DNA of 42,170 bases from Candidatus Nitrosopumilus sp. (lineage in GTDB: Archaea > Thermoproteota > Nitrososphaeria > Nitrososphaerales > Nitrosopumilaceae): assembly GCA_003702525.1 (NCBI GenBank), contig REGJ01000007.1, positions 1 through 42,170 on the forward strand. The letters are read 5' to 3'. The notes beneath the pieces were generated by a model that was not told where the DNA came from, ran no database searches, and saw only the letters and a program-made list of their open reading frames with translations. Shown piece after piece: positions 15,835 to 24,191 of the stretch (positions are counted from its first letter, which is position 1; the number at the start of each line of letters is the position of its first letter). Made by a program: the position numbers and the translations under genes.

Positions 15835-16386
15835 ATGAGCGAGCCCTTTGGTTTTGATTTGCCAGATAGTTCCAAAGAACTTACGGACAAGGAATATGTC
15901 AATTTGGTAAATCGCATAAGAGGTAATTTTCTTAGCTATGTTTCAGTCATAGATTCAACACTTACCGTTATAATTTCAGACCTATTTTTGAGAGACAAAA
16001 ATGATTTTCCATTATGGGCAAAAACAGTTTTCGATGAAGATAGAACTGCATCATTTGGAACAAAAATAGTTTGGATTTCACGAATAATGAAAAACCATGA
16101 AGGTTTCAAAAAAGCAATTGATGAAAAAACACGGATAAAGATTCAACAAAAGCTAAATGAGATTAGAGAGATTAGGAATGACTTTGCACATAATTTTGCA
16201 CAAAATAAAAAGATAGAATCTGAAAATGTCAAAAATAGAGTTATCAAATTGTATGATTTTGAAGAAGGAATGACTACTCCAAAATTATTCAAAATGGAAG
16301 AAATTATGGATTTGATAAATGATCCCTGGATATTAGAGCAGTTAGAAAAAATAGAAGTGTTAACAAAAAAGATAAGAGAAAATTAG
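15835..16386 (+). CDS. HEPN/MltR-like alpha-helical protein
   Basis: A 183-residue all-helical protein. Residues 32-52 (a VSVIDSTLTVIISDLF helix), SFGTKIVWISRIM at 73-85 and IREIRNDFAHNF at 110-121 follow the MltR/DUF4145-like plan in the same order. The last motif includes R114-N115-x3-H119, the RX4H signature of HEPN domains, which in toxins is the RNase active site. Here there is no visible nucleotidyltransferase antitoxin partner, so a regulatory or scaffolding role is equally likely. Start ATG 15835, divergent from the CdvB gene. Confidence 0.66.
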   Translation: MSEPFGFDLPDSSKELTDKEYVNLVNRIRGNFLSYVSVIDSTLTVIISDLFLRDKNDFPLWAKTVFDEDRTASFGTKIVWISRIMKNHEGFKKAIDEKTRIKIQQKLNEIREIRNDFAHNFAQNKKIESENVKNRVIKLYDFEEGMTTPKLFKMEEIMDLINDPWILEQLEKIEVLTKKIREN

Positions 16387-16423
16387 AAATTTATTTTTAT
16401 AATGGAATTCTTAAATTGTTTCT

Positions 16424-16852
16424 GTGAATAAGAAAATCATCATAATTCCCATTGTGGCAATTATAGGAATTTTTGCAGTAATGTCTTTGGATTCTTCTGA
16501 GAAAGATGACGGTGTTGTCTTTCATGTGACATTAGCAGATCCACAATTATATGAAAATGGAATTTACTCTGATTCATTTTTAATTTCTGAAGGAGAATAT
16601 CATTTCAGATTTGTCCCAAATGGCAGCAGTCCAGAAACCTTATCAATTTCATTAAATGGAGTAGAGCTAGATTTTTCTGAAGATTTTAAGCTAGAAAATA
16701 CTCTACATCAAACAGGGATTTCTGAATATTACACATGGGAATATCTAGGACAAAAAGAGATTACAGTTTCAGAAAATCAACAAGTAATCATCATCATCAA
16801 TCCAAATGGAAATGTAATGGGTTCGGTATCTGTCGATATTTTACAAAATTAA
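16424..16852 (+). CDS. Membrane-anchored extracellular protein, function unknown
   Basis: A 142-residue protein with one N-terminal hydrophobic helix (4-22, preceded by KK) that is a signal anchor or signal peptide, followed by a beta-rich domain with alternating polar and hydrophobic residues. No cysteines. Start is GTG 16424, supported by a TATA-like TTTATAATGG about 26 nt upstream. A C-terminal part with VSENQQVIIIINPNG resembles jelly-roll or emp24-like beta sandwiches but no family can be claimed. The 3' end meets the termination region of a putative ncRNA on the other strand. Confidence 0.65.
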   Translation: MNKKIIIIPIVAIIGIFAVMSLDSSEKDDGVVFHVTLADPQLYENGIYSDSFLISEGEYHFRFVPNGSSPETLSISLNGVELDFSEDFKLENTLHQTGISEYYTWEYLGQKEITVSENQQVIIIINPNGNVMGSVSVDILQN

Positions 16853-16985
16853 AAGAGGCGTAATCCCCTTCGTTGCAGAACTTTGAGAGATTCCCTCTCG
16901 TTTTCAAACGACCTAAGCGCTTGATTGCCTTTATCGTTCTGCGGGGTTACGCGGTTTTAGTCGATAGGAATTATATCCTTCGGCA
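16846..16985 (-). ncRNA. Putative structured non-coding RNA, about 135 nt
   Basis: A GC-rich island in an AT-rich intergenic gap with all signs of a gene on the minus strand: a strong TATA element CTTAAATAG (17008-17016), an expected start near 16985, a folded body, and a U-rich end (TCTTTTAATTTT, 16846-16856). In the body, 16858-16867 pair with 16943-16952 (10 bp) and 16875-16881 with 16936-16942 (7 bp), separated by a one-sided bulge. Inside are small hairpins (GAGAG/CTCTC at 16885-16899 and CGTT/AACG at 16899-16910). It is not a tRNA or 5S rRNA and shows no RNase P or SRP hallmarks. The family is unknown. Confidence 0.6.
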
Positions 16986-17007
16986 TTAATTATTATAGGA
17001 ACTTTAA

Positions 17008-17016
17008 CTATTTAAG
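17008..17016 (-). promoter_or_regulatory. TATA element of the putative ncRNA
   Basis: Reads CTTAAATAG on the minus strand, close to the archaeal TATA consensus. No protein-coding start lies at the right distance, so it most likely drives the structured RNA beginning near 16985. Confidence 0.55.
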
Positions 17017-17088
17017 AGTTCATCTAATAAATTACAAATAATCATATCAATTAATGAAATATTTTATTCCTATTTCTTAAAAATTGAT

Positions 17089-17097
17089 CTATAAATT
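17089..17097 (+). promoter_or_regulatory. TATA element deciding start of the SDR at 17120
   Basis: CTATAAATT centred 27 nt before GTG 17120. A longer in-frame reading from 17084 would start upstream of this element and is therefore unlikely. Confidence 0.6.
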
Positions 17098-17119
17098 ACG
17101 AATTTTTTTGTTAAAGCTA

Positions 17120-17863
17120 GTGAATTTATCAGGAAAAGTTGCACTAGTAACTGGTGGAAGTAGAGGTATTGGATTTGCTACTGCAAAAGTTTTGGCAGAA
17201 AATGGTGTCAGTGTAGTAATCACTGGAAAAGATCAGGGGAGATTAGAAAAAGCATCTTCTCAAATTTCCAATTCATTTGCAATTGTAGCTGATGTTAGAA
17301 AAACAGACGATGTAAAAAACGCAGTAAAAAAAACTGTGGAGAAATTTGGTAGGTTAGATATTCTTGTAAACAATGCAGGTGTTTTTCCAAGAATAAAGAA
17401 ATTACATGAAATTGAAGAAGAAGAATGGAATGAAGTTTTAGATGTAAATCTTACAGGACAGTTTAGAGTAACAAAAGAAGCGATTCCTCATTTACAAAAA
17501 ACATCAGGCTCAATAATTAACATTTCATCAGATGCAGGTCTAAAAGCATATCAAGGATTTAATGCAGATGCATACTCTGCAACAAAAGCAGCATTAATTG
17601 TTCTTACAAAATGTTGGGCACTGGAATATTCCAAAGATAAGATTAGAGTCAATTGTATTTGCCCAGGAGTAGTAGATACTGATATGACAAAACCATTTGT
17701 AAAAACTCAAAAAGATAGAGACTTTATGGATGCAGAACATCCACTAGGCAGAATGGGAAAACCTGAAGAAGTAGCAAAGGCTATACTCTATTTTGCCTCA
17801 GATGATGCATCATGGACTACAGGAGCAGTTTTGGCAGTAGACGGAGGAGAATCAACGAAATAA
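17120..17863 (+). CDS. Short-chain dehydrogenase/reductase (FabG-like SDR)
   Basis: NAD(P)-dependent oxidoreductase of 247 residues, the length of FabG-type SDRs. TGGSRGIG at 11-18 binds the cofactor, NNAG is at 84-87, catalytic S137 in NISSDAG, and Y152/K156 in YSATK; the C-terminal INCICPGVVDTDM-like and TGAVLAVDGG segments are also standard. A glycine-rich GKDQGR after strand 2 gives no clear cofactor choice. GTG 17120 is chosen on the TATA spacing. A 3-ketoacyl-ACP reductase assignment is not safe, because archaea lack the usual fatty acid synthase. A two-helix membrane protein gene follows after 38 nt. Confidence 0.88.
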   Translation: MNLSGKVALVTGGSRGIGFATAKVLAENGVSVVITGKDQGRLEKASSQISNSFAIVADVRKTDDVKNAVKKTVEKFGRLDILVNNAGVFPRIKKLHEIEEEEWNEVLDVNLTGQFRVTKEAIPHLQKTSGSIINISSDAGLKAYQGFNADAYSATKAALIVLTKCWALEYSKDKIRVNCICPGVVDTDMTKPFVKTQKDRDFMDAEHPLGRMGKPEEVAKAILYFASDDASWTTGAVLAVDGGESTK

Positions 17864-17901
17864 ATTCACATGAATTTAATAGCACCAAAAAAGAGTGAAT
17901 T

Positions 17902-18111
17902 ATGATGAAGGATAGAAAAGCAAAAGCAAAATTGATTATATTATTAGGAATTATTTGGATAATCATATCTTTACCACTTCCTTGGATTATTAACAATCCA
18001 CTAGTTTCAGAATCTCAATTTTTCACAATTCTTGGAATTATTGGAATTGTTTCAATTCCATTTATTGCACTTGGTGTAGTATGGACATTAAAGCCGGAAC
18101 TTACAACTTAG
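17902..18111 (+). CDS. Small membrane protein with two transmembrane helices
   Basis: A 69-residue protein: basic head (KDRKAKAK), two hydrophobic helices (about 10-30 and 41-62) joined by a short loop, and a polar tail. The start may be ATG 17902 or the adjacent ATG 17905; a TATA-like AATTTAATAG lies about 27 nt upstream. CysQ begins 9 nt after its stop, so they are probably co-transcribed. Similar in plan to the small membrane protein at 10044, but homology cannot be claimed by eye. Confidence 0.65.
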   Translation: MMKDRKAKAKLIILLGIIWIIISLPLPWIINNPLVSESQFFTILGIIGIVSIPFIALGVVWTLKPELTT

Positions 18112-18120
18112 GAATACATT

Positions 18121-18936
18121 TTGAAAGATATACCAATTTCAAGCAAGCTTCCAGAATTAGATATTGCTATTAACGCAGCACAGGAAGCAGGAAATGCAAT
18201 TTTAGAGATTTACAGAGGAGAATTTGAGGAATTTACAAAAAAAGATGATTCACCCATCACAGAAGCAGATCTAAAAAGTAACGAGATAATCAAAGAAATT
18301 CTTGCTCAAACAGAGCACAAAATTTTATCAGAAGAAGACAATGATGATCAAACTAGATTATCTGAAGAGACAATTTGGATAGTAGATCCTTTAGACGGAA
18401 CTTCTGATTTCATTGACAAGACTGGAGAATTTACAGTGATGATTGCACTTGTAAAAAACAAAAAGCCAATTCTAGGTGTTATAGGTTGGCCAACTGAAAA
18501 AACATTATTTGCAGCACAAGAAGGAATGGGTGCATTTAGGTATTCAAATGGAGAATGGAAAAAAATCACAGTAACTTCAACTCAAGAACTTCCAAAATGT
18601 AGAACTGTTGGTTCAAGACATCATCTATCTGACAAAGAAAAATTATTCATCAAAAAATTAGGAATTGAAGATTTTACAAGTATAGGAAGCTCATTAAAGG
18701 TTGGAAAGATTGCATCAGGAGAAGCTGAAGCATACATCACTACCACAAATAAAATGAAAGAATGGGATTCAGCGGCATCGCATTGCATAATTTCTGAAGC
18801 GGGGGGAAAGATGACAGATATGTCAGGAAACGAGATTTCGTACAACAATAAGGAAGTTCATCATCAAAATGGAATTCTAGTAACAAATGGAATTATTCAT
18901 CAAACAATAGTTGATGAATTTAAAAAATTAGAGTAG
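18121..18936 (+). CDS. cysQ: 3'(2'),5'-bisphosphate nucleotidase (CysQ/inositol-phosphatase family)
   Basis: A 271-residue lithium-sensitive-type phosphatase. Metal ligands are visible: E71/E72 in LSEEDND, D89 and D92 in VDPLDGTSDF, and a late EWDSAASHC (about 214-222) followed by SEAGG. The family hydrolyses inositol phosphates, fructose bisphosphate or PAP; in the CysQ branch PAP (left after sulfation or PAPS reduction) is converted to AMP. I favour PAP because the gene converges with, and overlaps by 9 bp, an APS kinase gene. Inositol monophosphatase activity is the alternative. The start TTG 18121 follows the small membrane protein gene after 9 nt. Confidence 0.8.
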   Translation: MKDIPISSKLPELDIAINAAQEAGNAILEIYRGEFEEFTKKDDSPITEADLKSNEIIKEILAQTEHKILSEEDNDDQTRLSEETIWIVDPLDGTSDFIDKTGEFTVMIALVKNKKPILGVIGWPTEKTLFAAQEGMGAFRYSNGEWKKITVTSTQELPKCRTVGSRHHLSDKEKLFIKKLGIEDFTSIGSSLKVGKIASGEAEAYITTTNKMKEWDSAASHCIISEAGGKMTDMSGNEISYNNKEVHHQNGILVTNGIIHQTIVDEFKKLE

Positions 18937-19443
18937 GTTTCTTGATTTAAGAAATTCCTTTACTTTGTTTGCACTATCATCAAGTGATTCATTTTCTGTA
19001 TCAACTATGAGATCTGCTTTTTCAGGAGCCTCGTAAGGATCATCAATTCCTGTAAATCCTTTGATTTCTCCTTTTCTTGCCTTGGCATACATGCCTTTGA
19101 CATCTCTTTTCTCACATTCTTCTAGTGAACATTTGACATAGCATTCTGCAAACTGATCACCTGCATCGACAATAGTTCTAGCATTTTCTCTGTTCTCAAG
19201 ATATGGTGAAACTAGAGATACTGCACTTGGAACACCATGTTTTAGCAATAGTTTTGCCAAGTGTGCAACTTTTTTGTTATGTTCATCACGTCCTGCTTTT
19301 GAGAAGTCTTTTGGAGAAAACCATTCTCTTAGCTCATCTCCATCAAGCATTGCCAAATTTGGAATATCTTTTTGCAAGTCTTTTACGATGGTAGTCTTTC
19401 CAGAACATGGAAGACCAGTCATCCAAAGAACAAAAGGTTTCAT
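18928..19443 (-). CDS. cysC: Adenylyl-sulfate (APS) kinase
   Basis: Phosphorylates APS to PAPS with ATP. From ATG 19443 the product is 171 residues, opening MKPFVLWMTG, with Walker A GLPCSGKT at 10-17 and a DGDELR motif near 34-39; DDPYEAPEKADLIVDT in the last third is typical for CysC. I chose ATG 19443 rather than the upstream ATG 19467, because that region carries a TATA-like CTTTATGGG (19463-19471) about 24 nt before 19443. The 3' end overlaps cysQ by 9 bp tail-to-tail. PAPS would serve sulfotransferases or a PAPS-using reductase. Confidence 0.9.
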   Translation of the reverse strand: MKPFVLWMTGLPCSGKTTIVKDLQKDIPNLAMLDGDELREWFSPKDFSKAGRDEHNKKVAHLAKLLLKHGVPSAVSLVSPYLENRENARTIVDAGDQFAECYVKCSLEECEKRDVKGMYAKARKGEIKGFTGIDDPYEAPEKADLIVDTENESLDDSANKVKEFLKSRNLL

Positions 19444-19479
19444 GCAAAAAATTTCTGATTTACCCATAAAGAGCTTACG

Positions 19480-20022
19480 TTAATTTTGAACCCAGGGTTG
19501 GTTTTCTAGATATTCAATTTCTTTAATCATGTCTTCCATTTTTTTAGAAATTGTCATGACTGATTTGAATTGGTCATACATATCCATCTCTTCTTCTTTT
19601 GTTAAGACTTCGACCTCTGCTTTATCAAAAAAGTCTTCTTCTTTGTTCATATGATCCATAAGATACACAGAGTATGTTTTCAGATATCTTGCAACAGGTT
19701 CTCTTGCATCTTCACCTTCTTTCCATCTTTTGAGATGTTTTTTGATTTGTAAAGCAATTCTTCTAGAAAATTCGTGCTCAATTAACAGACCTCTGATCTC
19801 TTGTTTTAGGTGATCATATGTTGCAACACATGGAAAATACGAGTCTTCTTCCCTGGAATAATGAATAGAATCCAAAAATTCTTCAATAATTAATGTGATT
19901 TTGTCAATATCAGAAAAGGGAATGTCTTTTCCTGCGTAAAGTTCTGTGTAGCATTTTATGATGACTTTTTCTAATCGTCGTATCTGTTTATGATCTTCGC
20001 GTAATGTCTCAGTACCACTCAA
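19480..20022 (-). CDS. Hemerythrin-like (HHE) four-helix protein
   Basis: A 180-residue protein with the spaced metal ligands of the hemerythrin fold: H11, H54, E58, H83, H124 and E128, in four long helices. Such domains hold a di-iron centre that binds oxygen or senses nitric oxide or redox state; an additional C-terminal helix (about 140-175) is acidic and coiled-coil-like. No membrane segment or regulatory domain is attached. Start is TTG 20022, with a TATA-like CATTAAATC about 26 nt upstream. Oxygen, NO or iron handling is plausible in an ammonia oxidiser, but the exact role is unknown. Confidence 0.8.
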   Translation of the reverse strand: MSGTETLREDHKQIRRLEKVIIKCYTELYAGKDIPFSDIDKITLIIEEFLDSIHYSREEDSYFPCVATYDHLKQEIRGLLIEHEFSRRIALQIKKHLKRWKEGEDAREPVARYLKTYSVYLMDHMNKEEDFFDKAEVEVLTKEEEMDMYDQFKSVMTISKKMEDMIKEIEYLENQPWVQN

Positions 20023-20137
20023 GTAAGAAAATTACATTGTAGTTGATTTAATGTGTATCTAAAATCACCACTGAGCCTAAAAAGATCAACTAGTTCTAGT
20101 TTAATTTTTATCCATAGATATGGAGATGCAGTCATAA

Positions 20138-21592
20138 ATGAATCCAATAATTTTGTCTATTTTGAATTTGATTAGAGGGCAGAGTAGTGAAATTCCACTA
20201 GCAAATTTTGATTCAAGTTTTATCTTTGAAAAATTTGCAGAGATACAGAATTCAGTTGGAACACTATCTACTCAAGATGGTTTCATTGCTCCAGCTCATG
20301 TAATTTTACTTGCAGCAGGAGTAGTAATCTTTCTTGGAGTTGCAGGTGAGGCATTTTTCAAAAGAACAGGAATTCCTGATGTTGCATTTTTGATGGTTCT
20401 AGGAGTCATTTTAGGTCCAGTGCTTGGTTTGATTCAACCAGAAGCTGTACTTCAAGTGGTTCCATACTTTGCAGCACTTGCATTGATAATAATCATGTTT
20501 GATGGTGGATTGAATTTAGATATCAAACATGTGATAAGGACTGCACATTTTTCATCAACACTAGCTATTCTTGGTTTTATTATATCAGTTGCAATCATTT
20601 CAATTGCTGCTCATTATGGATTAGGATGGCTTTGGTTAGAGAGCATATTGTTAGGCTCGATTGTAGGAGGAAGTAGTTCTGCAATAGTATTTGGGCTAGT
20701 CAGAAATGTCAAAATTTCAGAAGAAACAAAGTCAATGCTTAGTTTTGAATCAGCATTAACTGATATTTTGGCTACAATTGTAGCATTCATTCTATTTGAG
20801 GCAGTACTTGCAGGGACACTTGATTTACAGATATTACAAGAAACTATTGGAAGAGCAGTCATCGTAGGCTTGGTTCTTGGATTTGGTGTAGGAATTCCTT
20901 GGATGTACGTATCAACAAAGCTTGGAAACGCTCAACATGCATACATGCTCACATTGGGAATTTTGTTTGTATTATTTTTCTTGGCAAATTCATTTGGAGA
21001 ATCAGGTGCTTTGACTGCACTAGTATTTGGTTTGATGTTAGGAAACAAAAACCATCTTGCACGTATTCTCAGATTCAAATTGCCAAAGATTGAACTTGAT
21101 GATCCAACTCATAACCAACTCACATTTTTGGTAAGAGCATTCTTCTTTGTGTTTGTTGGACTGATGGCAAGTTTTGGACAAATCGAATACATGATATTTG
21201 GAATTTTGATTACAATTGCGGTATTCTTTGGAAGAGGAATTGTTGCAAAAGTAACATTAACGAAAAGATTTTCCAAATTAGATAAAGCTGTTACAAACTC
21301 TATGATTCCCAGAGGATTAGCGGCAGCTGTCCTTGCAACATATCCAATAACAATGGGTCTACCAAATGCTGAAGCGTATCCGCAAATAATATTCTTCATT
21401 ATTTTATCATCAGTAATTATTACTACAATTGGAATGGGAAGATCAAAGAATATTCCACCACCTGATCCAGTTAAAGGTGGATTTGTAAAACCACCTGAAG
21501 ATCCTGATGATAAATCTCAAGAGGAATCAGAAGAACTTGTTGATGAATCAAAAGAAGGTGGATTTGTAAAGAAGGTAAATTCTCAAGAATGA
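20138..21592 (+). CDS. Cation/proton antiporter, CPA1 (NhaP-like) family
   Basis: A 484-residue membrane protein with roughly 12-13 hydrophobic helices between residues 50 and 435. The conserved transport region is recognisable: MFDGGLNLD (about 120-128), GSIVGGSSSAIVFGL and FESALTDILATI, where the usual ND/DD pair is replaced by a TD. The protein likely exchanges Na+ or K+ for H+ across the cytoplasmic membrane. The C-terminal cytosolic tail (435-484) is acidic and Pro-rich and has two GGFVK copies, which the DNA shows as short direct repeats near 21473 and 21555. Start ATG 20138 follows a TATA-like TTTAATTTTTATCC at about 26-35 nt. It ends immediately before the stop of the TFB gene. Confidence 0.83.
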   Translation: MNPIILSILNLIRGQSSEIPLANFDSSFIFEKFAEIQNSVGTLSTQDGFIAPAHVILLAAGVVIFLGVAGEAFFKRTGIPDVAFLMVLGVILGPVLGLIQPEAVLQVVPYFAALALIIIMFDGGLNLDIKHVIRTAHFSSTLAILGFIISVAIISIAAHYGLGWLWLESILLGSIVGGSSSAIVFGLVRNVKISEETKSMLSFESALTDILATIVAFILFEAVLAGTLDLQILQETIGRAVIVGLVLGFGVGIPWMYVSTKLGNAQHAYMLTLGILFVLFFLANSFGESGALTALVFGLMLGNKNHLARILRFKLPKIELDDPTHNQLTFLVRAFFFVFVGLMASFGQIEYMIFGILITIAVFFGRGIVAKVTLTKRFSKLDKAVTNSMIPRGLAAAVLATYPITMGLPNAEAYPQIIFFIILSSVIITTIGMGRSKNIPPPDPVKGGFVKPPEDPDDKSQEESEELVDESKEGGFVKKVNSQE

Positions 21593-22498
21593 CTATAGTT
21601 CTAATGACTCTTTGAGTCCTTTGTACCTATTTCTGATAGTGACTTCAGTCACATTTGCAGCCTCGGCAATGTCTCTCTGAGTCTTATCCTCACCATTTTT
21701 GACACATGATAGGTACAATGCGGCAGCTGCTAGACCCATTGGATCTTTTCCTGCTGAAACCTCGTTTTCTTGTGCTTTTTTGAGAACTTTGACTGCGTAT
21801 CTTTTTGTTTTTTCTGCAATTCCAATTCTACTTGCAATTCTTGCAACACATTGAATTGAATCAGTAACTGGCATCTTCAAGTCTAGTTCTTTGACTAGTA
21901 ATCTGTAACATCTTGCAATATCTTTCCTTTTGATATTTGCTGCCTGCTCTACATCTTTGAGATTTCGTGGTGTTTCTGTATCACGGCATGCAGCATAAAG
22001 TGCTGATGCCATTAATGCTGAAATGGAACGACCTCGAACTAATCCCTTATCAAGTGCTTTTCTGTAAATGTAAGCTGCTTTTTCAATTACTGCATCTGAA
22101 ATTGCCAGTTTGTCTTTTAGTCTGTTTAATTCACTAAATGCTTGTCTAAAGTTTCTATCAACTGGTTCATGAACCTGGCTTCTACTATCCCAAGTTCTTA
22201 ATCTCTCAATAGTACTTTTCATTGAAGCTGTAAGTGGTCTTCCAGAAGCATCCTTGTTTACTGGATTGATAATTGTTGCAAGACCCATGTCATGCATTGT
22301 CAATGATGTAGGAGCTCCTGCTCTTGCTCTGTCTCCATGTTCATCTTGTGTAAAGGAACGCCATTCAGGACCTGCTTCTTGTAATTTTTCAGTGATTACA
22401 AAACCACATTTGGAGCAAAACATTTCTCCAGATTCATTATCAGTTACTAATTTTCCCTGTGCACATCTTGGACAGAGTTCTTTTGTTTTACTTACCAT
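21593..22498 (-). CDS. tfb: Transcription initiation factor B (TFB), canonical form
   Basis: A 301-residue archaeal TFIIB homologue. The N-terminal zinc ribbon has C9, C12, C28 and C31; the B-reader region contains PEWRSFT and the B-linker/finger continues to about residue 85. Two cyclin-like repeats follow (about 105-195 and 200-295), the second ending in the DNA-binding VTEVTIRNRYKG segment that contacts the BRE. It recruits RNA polymerase to TBP-TATA complexes. The promoter TATA-like CATAAATACC lies about 32 nt before ATG 22498. A second, more divergent TFB is encoded at 26145. Confidence 0.95.
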   Translation of the reverse strand: MVSKTKELCPRCAQGKLVTDNESGEMFCSKCGFVITEKLQEAGPEWRSFTQDEHGDRARAGAPTSLTMHDMGLATIINPVNKDASGRPLTASMKSTIERLRTWDSRSQVHEPVDRNFRQAFSELNRLKDKLAISDAVIEKAAYIYRKALDKGLVRGRSISALMASALYAACRDTETPRNLKDVEQAANIKRKDIARCYRLLVKELDLKMPVTDSIQCVARIASRIGIAEKTKRYAVKVLKKAQENEVSAGKDPMGLAAAALYLSCVKNGEDKTQRDIAEAANVTEVTIRNRYKGLKESLEL

Positions 22499-22615
22499 AA
22501 TTGATTCTGGAATCCTAGGATTGGTGGTATTTATGAATCAACAAGTCATTTTTAGAAATTTTTGAGCCTATAATTGCCCAGAATAGTCATAATGCAGTTA
22601 TGATAATAAAGAATC

Positions 22616-23560
22616 ATGAATCGGTTCTGGATTGCACCTTTTCTAGTAGGATTGTTCTTTATGGTCCCTAGCATTCATGGTGAAACTCTAGTTCAAAATC
22701 TAGAGGGAGGAATGGATATTGAAATTACTCATCCTGGTGAAATAGTAGTCGGTAGGGAAGGAATCATCTCAATTTTAGTAAAAAATAATGGATGGGAAGA
22801 AAAACAAGACATTTCATTTGAATTTTCATTATCTGACATTCCAGGATTAGTTGTAGAACCAAACAATGTAACAATTGAGAAACTTGCAGAGGGTGGCTCA
22901 TATGGTGAAAATGTTAGTCTAAACATCACAAATGACGCTAGTCCAGGAATTCATTTTCTCAATATAAAATATTCTCAAGTTCTAGTTTCAAATAACGAAA
23001 TACCACAAGATCCATTCTTTCATGATATTGCAATTCCAATTACAATAAAAGAAGATCCAAACGTTACAATTCACACAAAAACACCTGAATCAATTTTTGC
23101 AAATGCAGAATTTCCAATTGAAGTTGAAGTGACATCACAGGACATTGACATTACAGATGTTAGAATCAAGATCATTCCACCTAAAGATATTGAATTTAGA
23201 GGAGAAACAATGCATTCATTTTCTAAAATTGAAAAAAATAATCCGGTTGGAATTACATCACGAATCATCACTCCAACTGAAGAAGTAAATACAGAATACA
23301 AATTACCATTTGAAGTTATTGTAGAATATACTGATGATGTTGGAGATGAGAAAGAAGACTCTCAAACTGTATCAGTAGTATTACGACCTAGAACATTTAT
23401 GGAACTGACAACTGATGGTGGAATTTGGGTAGGAGACTTCTTTATTGCACCTTATGTTAGCCTTGGAACAATTATAGGAATTCCAGCTGGTGCAATCATT
23501 TCATTACTTGTAAGAAGAAAGACGTCTCCAAAAAAGCGCACACGAAAGAAAAAAGCCTAA
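22616..23560 (+). CDS. Secreted, membrane-anchored protein with NEW3/CARDB-like domains
   Basis: A 314-residue protein with an N-terminal signal peptide (1-22), a beta-rich extracellular part of probably two immunoglobulin-like modules (about 32-150 and 155-262), one transmembrane helix (279-299) and a strongly basic cytoplasmic tail (RRKTSPKKRTRKKK). The first module has the pattern of NEW3/COG1470-type domains (GREGIISILVKNNG, SDIPGLVVEPNNV). Such proteins are cell-surface components in archaea. ATG 22616 is assumed from a TATA-like CTATAATT about 45 nt upstream, giving a short leader. It overlaps tail-to-tail by 4 bp with the next gene. Confidence 0.74.
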   Translation: MNRFWIAPFLVGLFFMVPSIHGETLVQNLEGGMDIEITHPGEIVVGREGIISILVKNNGWEEKQDISFEFSLSDIPGLVVEPNNVTIEKLAEGGSYGENVSLNITNDASPGIHFLNIKYSQVLVSNNEIPQDPFFHDIAIPITIKEDPNVTIHTKTPESIFANAEFPIEVEVTSQDIDITDVRIKIIPPKDIEFRGETMHSFSKIEKNNPVGITSRIITPTEEVNTEYKLPFEVIVEYTDDVGDEKEDSQTVSVVLRPRTFMELTTDGGIWVGDFFIAPYVSLGTIIGIPAGAIISLLVRRKTSPKKRTRKKKA

Positions 23561-23856
23561 GACTCTAATTTTTCTTTGATATTTTGAATGTATTTCTGAC
23601 TATACTTTGTGAATAACTGAATTTTAGGTTGAGATAGTGCCATAGCTCCGGGTCTGCTATTTACATGAGCTTCTGCAGCTTGTTGTTGCTCTAAGAGTTT
23701 CTCAAGATCTTCTTTTGATTGTGATTCTAATTCTGAAACTAGAGTAGCAAGTTCATTTTCTAAGATATCTTGAGTATCAGGAGTTACAGGTGGTTCTGCA
23801 CCTATGATCTCTTTTGTAGTGATTCTTCCAAATACTTTTTCATCTAAATAATGCAA
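23557..23856 (-). CDS. Hypothetical helical protein
   Basis: A 99-residue soluble protein with a Pro/Thr-rich stretch (20-30) and a long Glu/Gln/Leu-rich helix (30-65), then a basic C-terminal helix. No known motif. It begins with TTG 23856, supported by a TATA-like TTTATAATAC about 24 nt upstream, and overlaps the end of the NEW3-like gene by 4 bp. Confidence 0.62.
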   Translation of the reverse strand: MHYLDEKVFGRITTKEIIGAEPPVTPDTQDILENELATLVSELESQSKEDLEKLLEQQQAAEAHVNSRPGAMALSQPKIQLFTKYSQKYIQNIKEKLES

Positions 23857-23963
23857 TAGCCAGAAATGGAAACTAGTATTATAAATTCAATTTGGATAAA
23901 ATAGAAAATCTGCGTTGCAGTGCAATCAGATCTTTTATCTTTGAATAATTTCTGGCTCTAATT

Positions 23964-24191
23964 ATGACTTATTGTATTGGTAGATGCAAAGAGTACAAGG
24001 CACTAAAACCATCACAAATTGGAAGATATGCTGCAGGACAAAAAAGATGCAATTATTGTGAAGTATTTGTTGAATATGATGGATTGACTTGTCCATGCTG
24101 TAATAGACAGTTAAGATGTTTACCTAGAAGTAGAAAAGGAAAAGAAAAGTATCTATCCCAAATTGTAGTTAAAAAACAACTATTGAACTGA
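23964..24191 (+). CDS. Small cysteine-rich zinc-binding protein
   Basis: A 75-residue basic protein with eight cysteines: C4, C8, C29, C32, C43, C45, C46 and C52, enough for one or two zinc sites, and a Lys/Arg-rich tail (RSRKGKEK). The CNYC and CPCC knuckles resemble a treble-clef or zinc-ribbon fold. A nucleic-acid-binding role is plausible. A TATA-like CTTTTATC about 26 nt before ATG 23964 supports the start. It overlaps the Hsp20 gene tail-to-tail by 12 bp. Confidence 0.75.
   Translation: MTYCIGRCKEYKALKPSQIGRYAAGQKRCNYCEVFVEYDGLTCPCCNRQLRCLPRSRKGKEKYLSQIVVKKQLLN

Noticed and set aside
18121-18936. Inositol-1-monophosphatase as first choice
   Set aside because: Not excluded, but the overlap with the APS kinase gene and DPLDGTSDF favour the CysQ branch.
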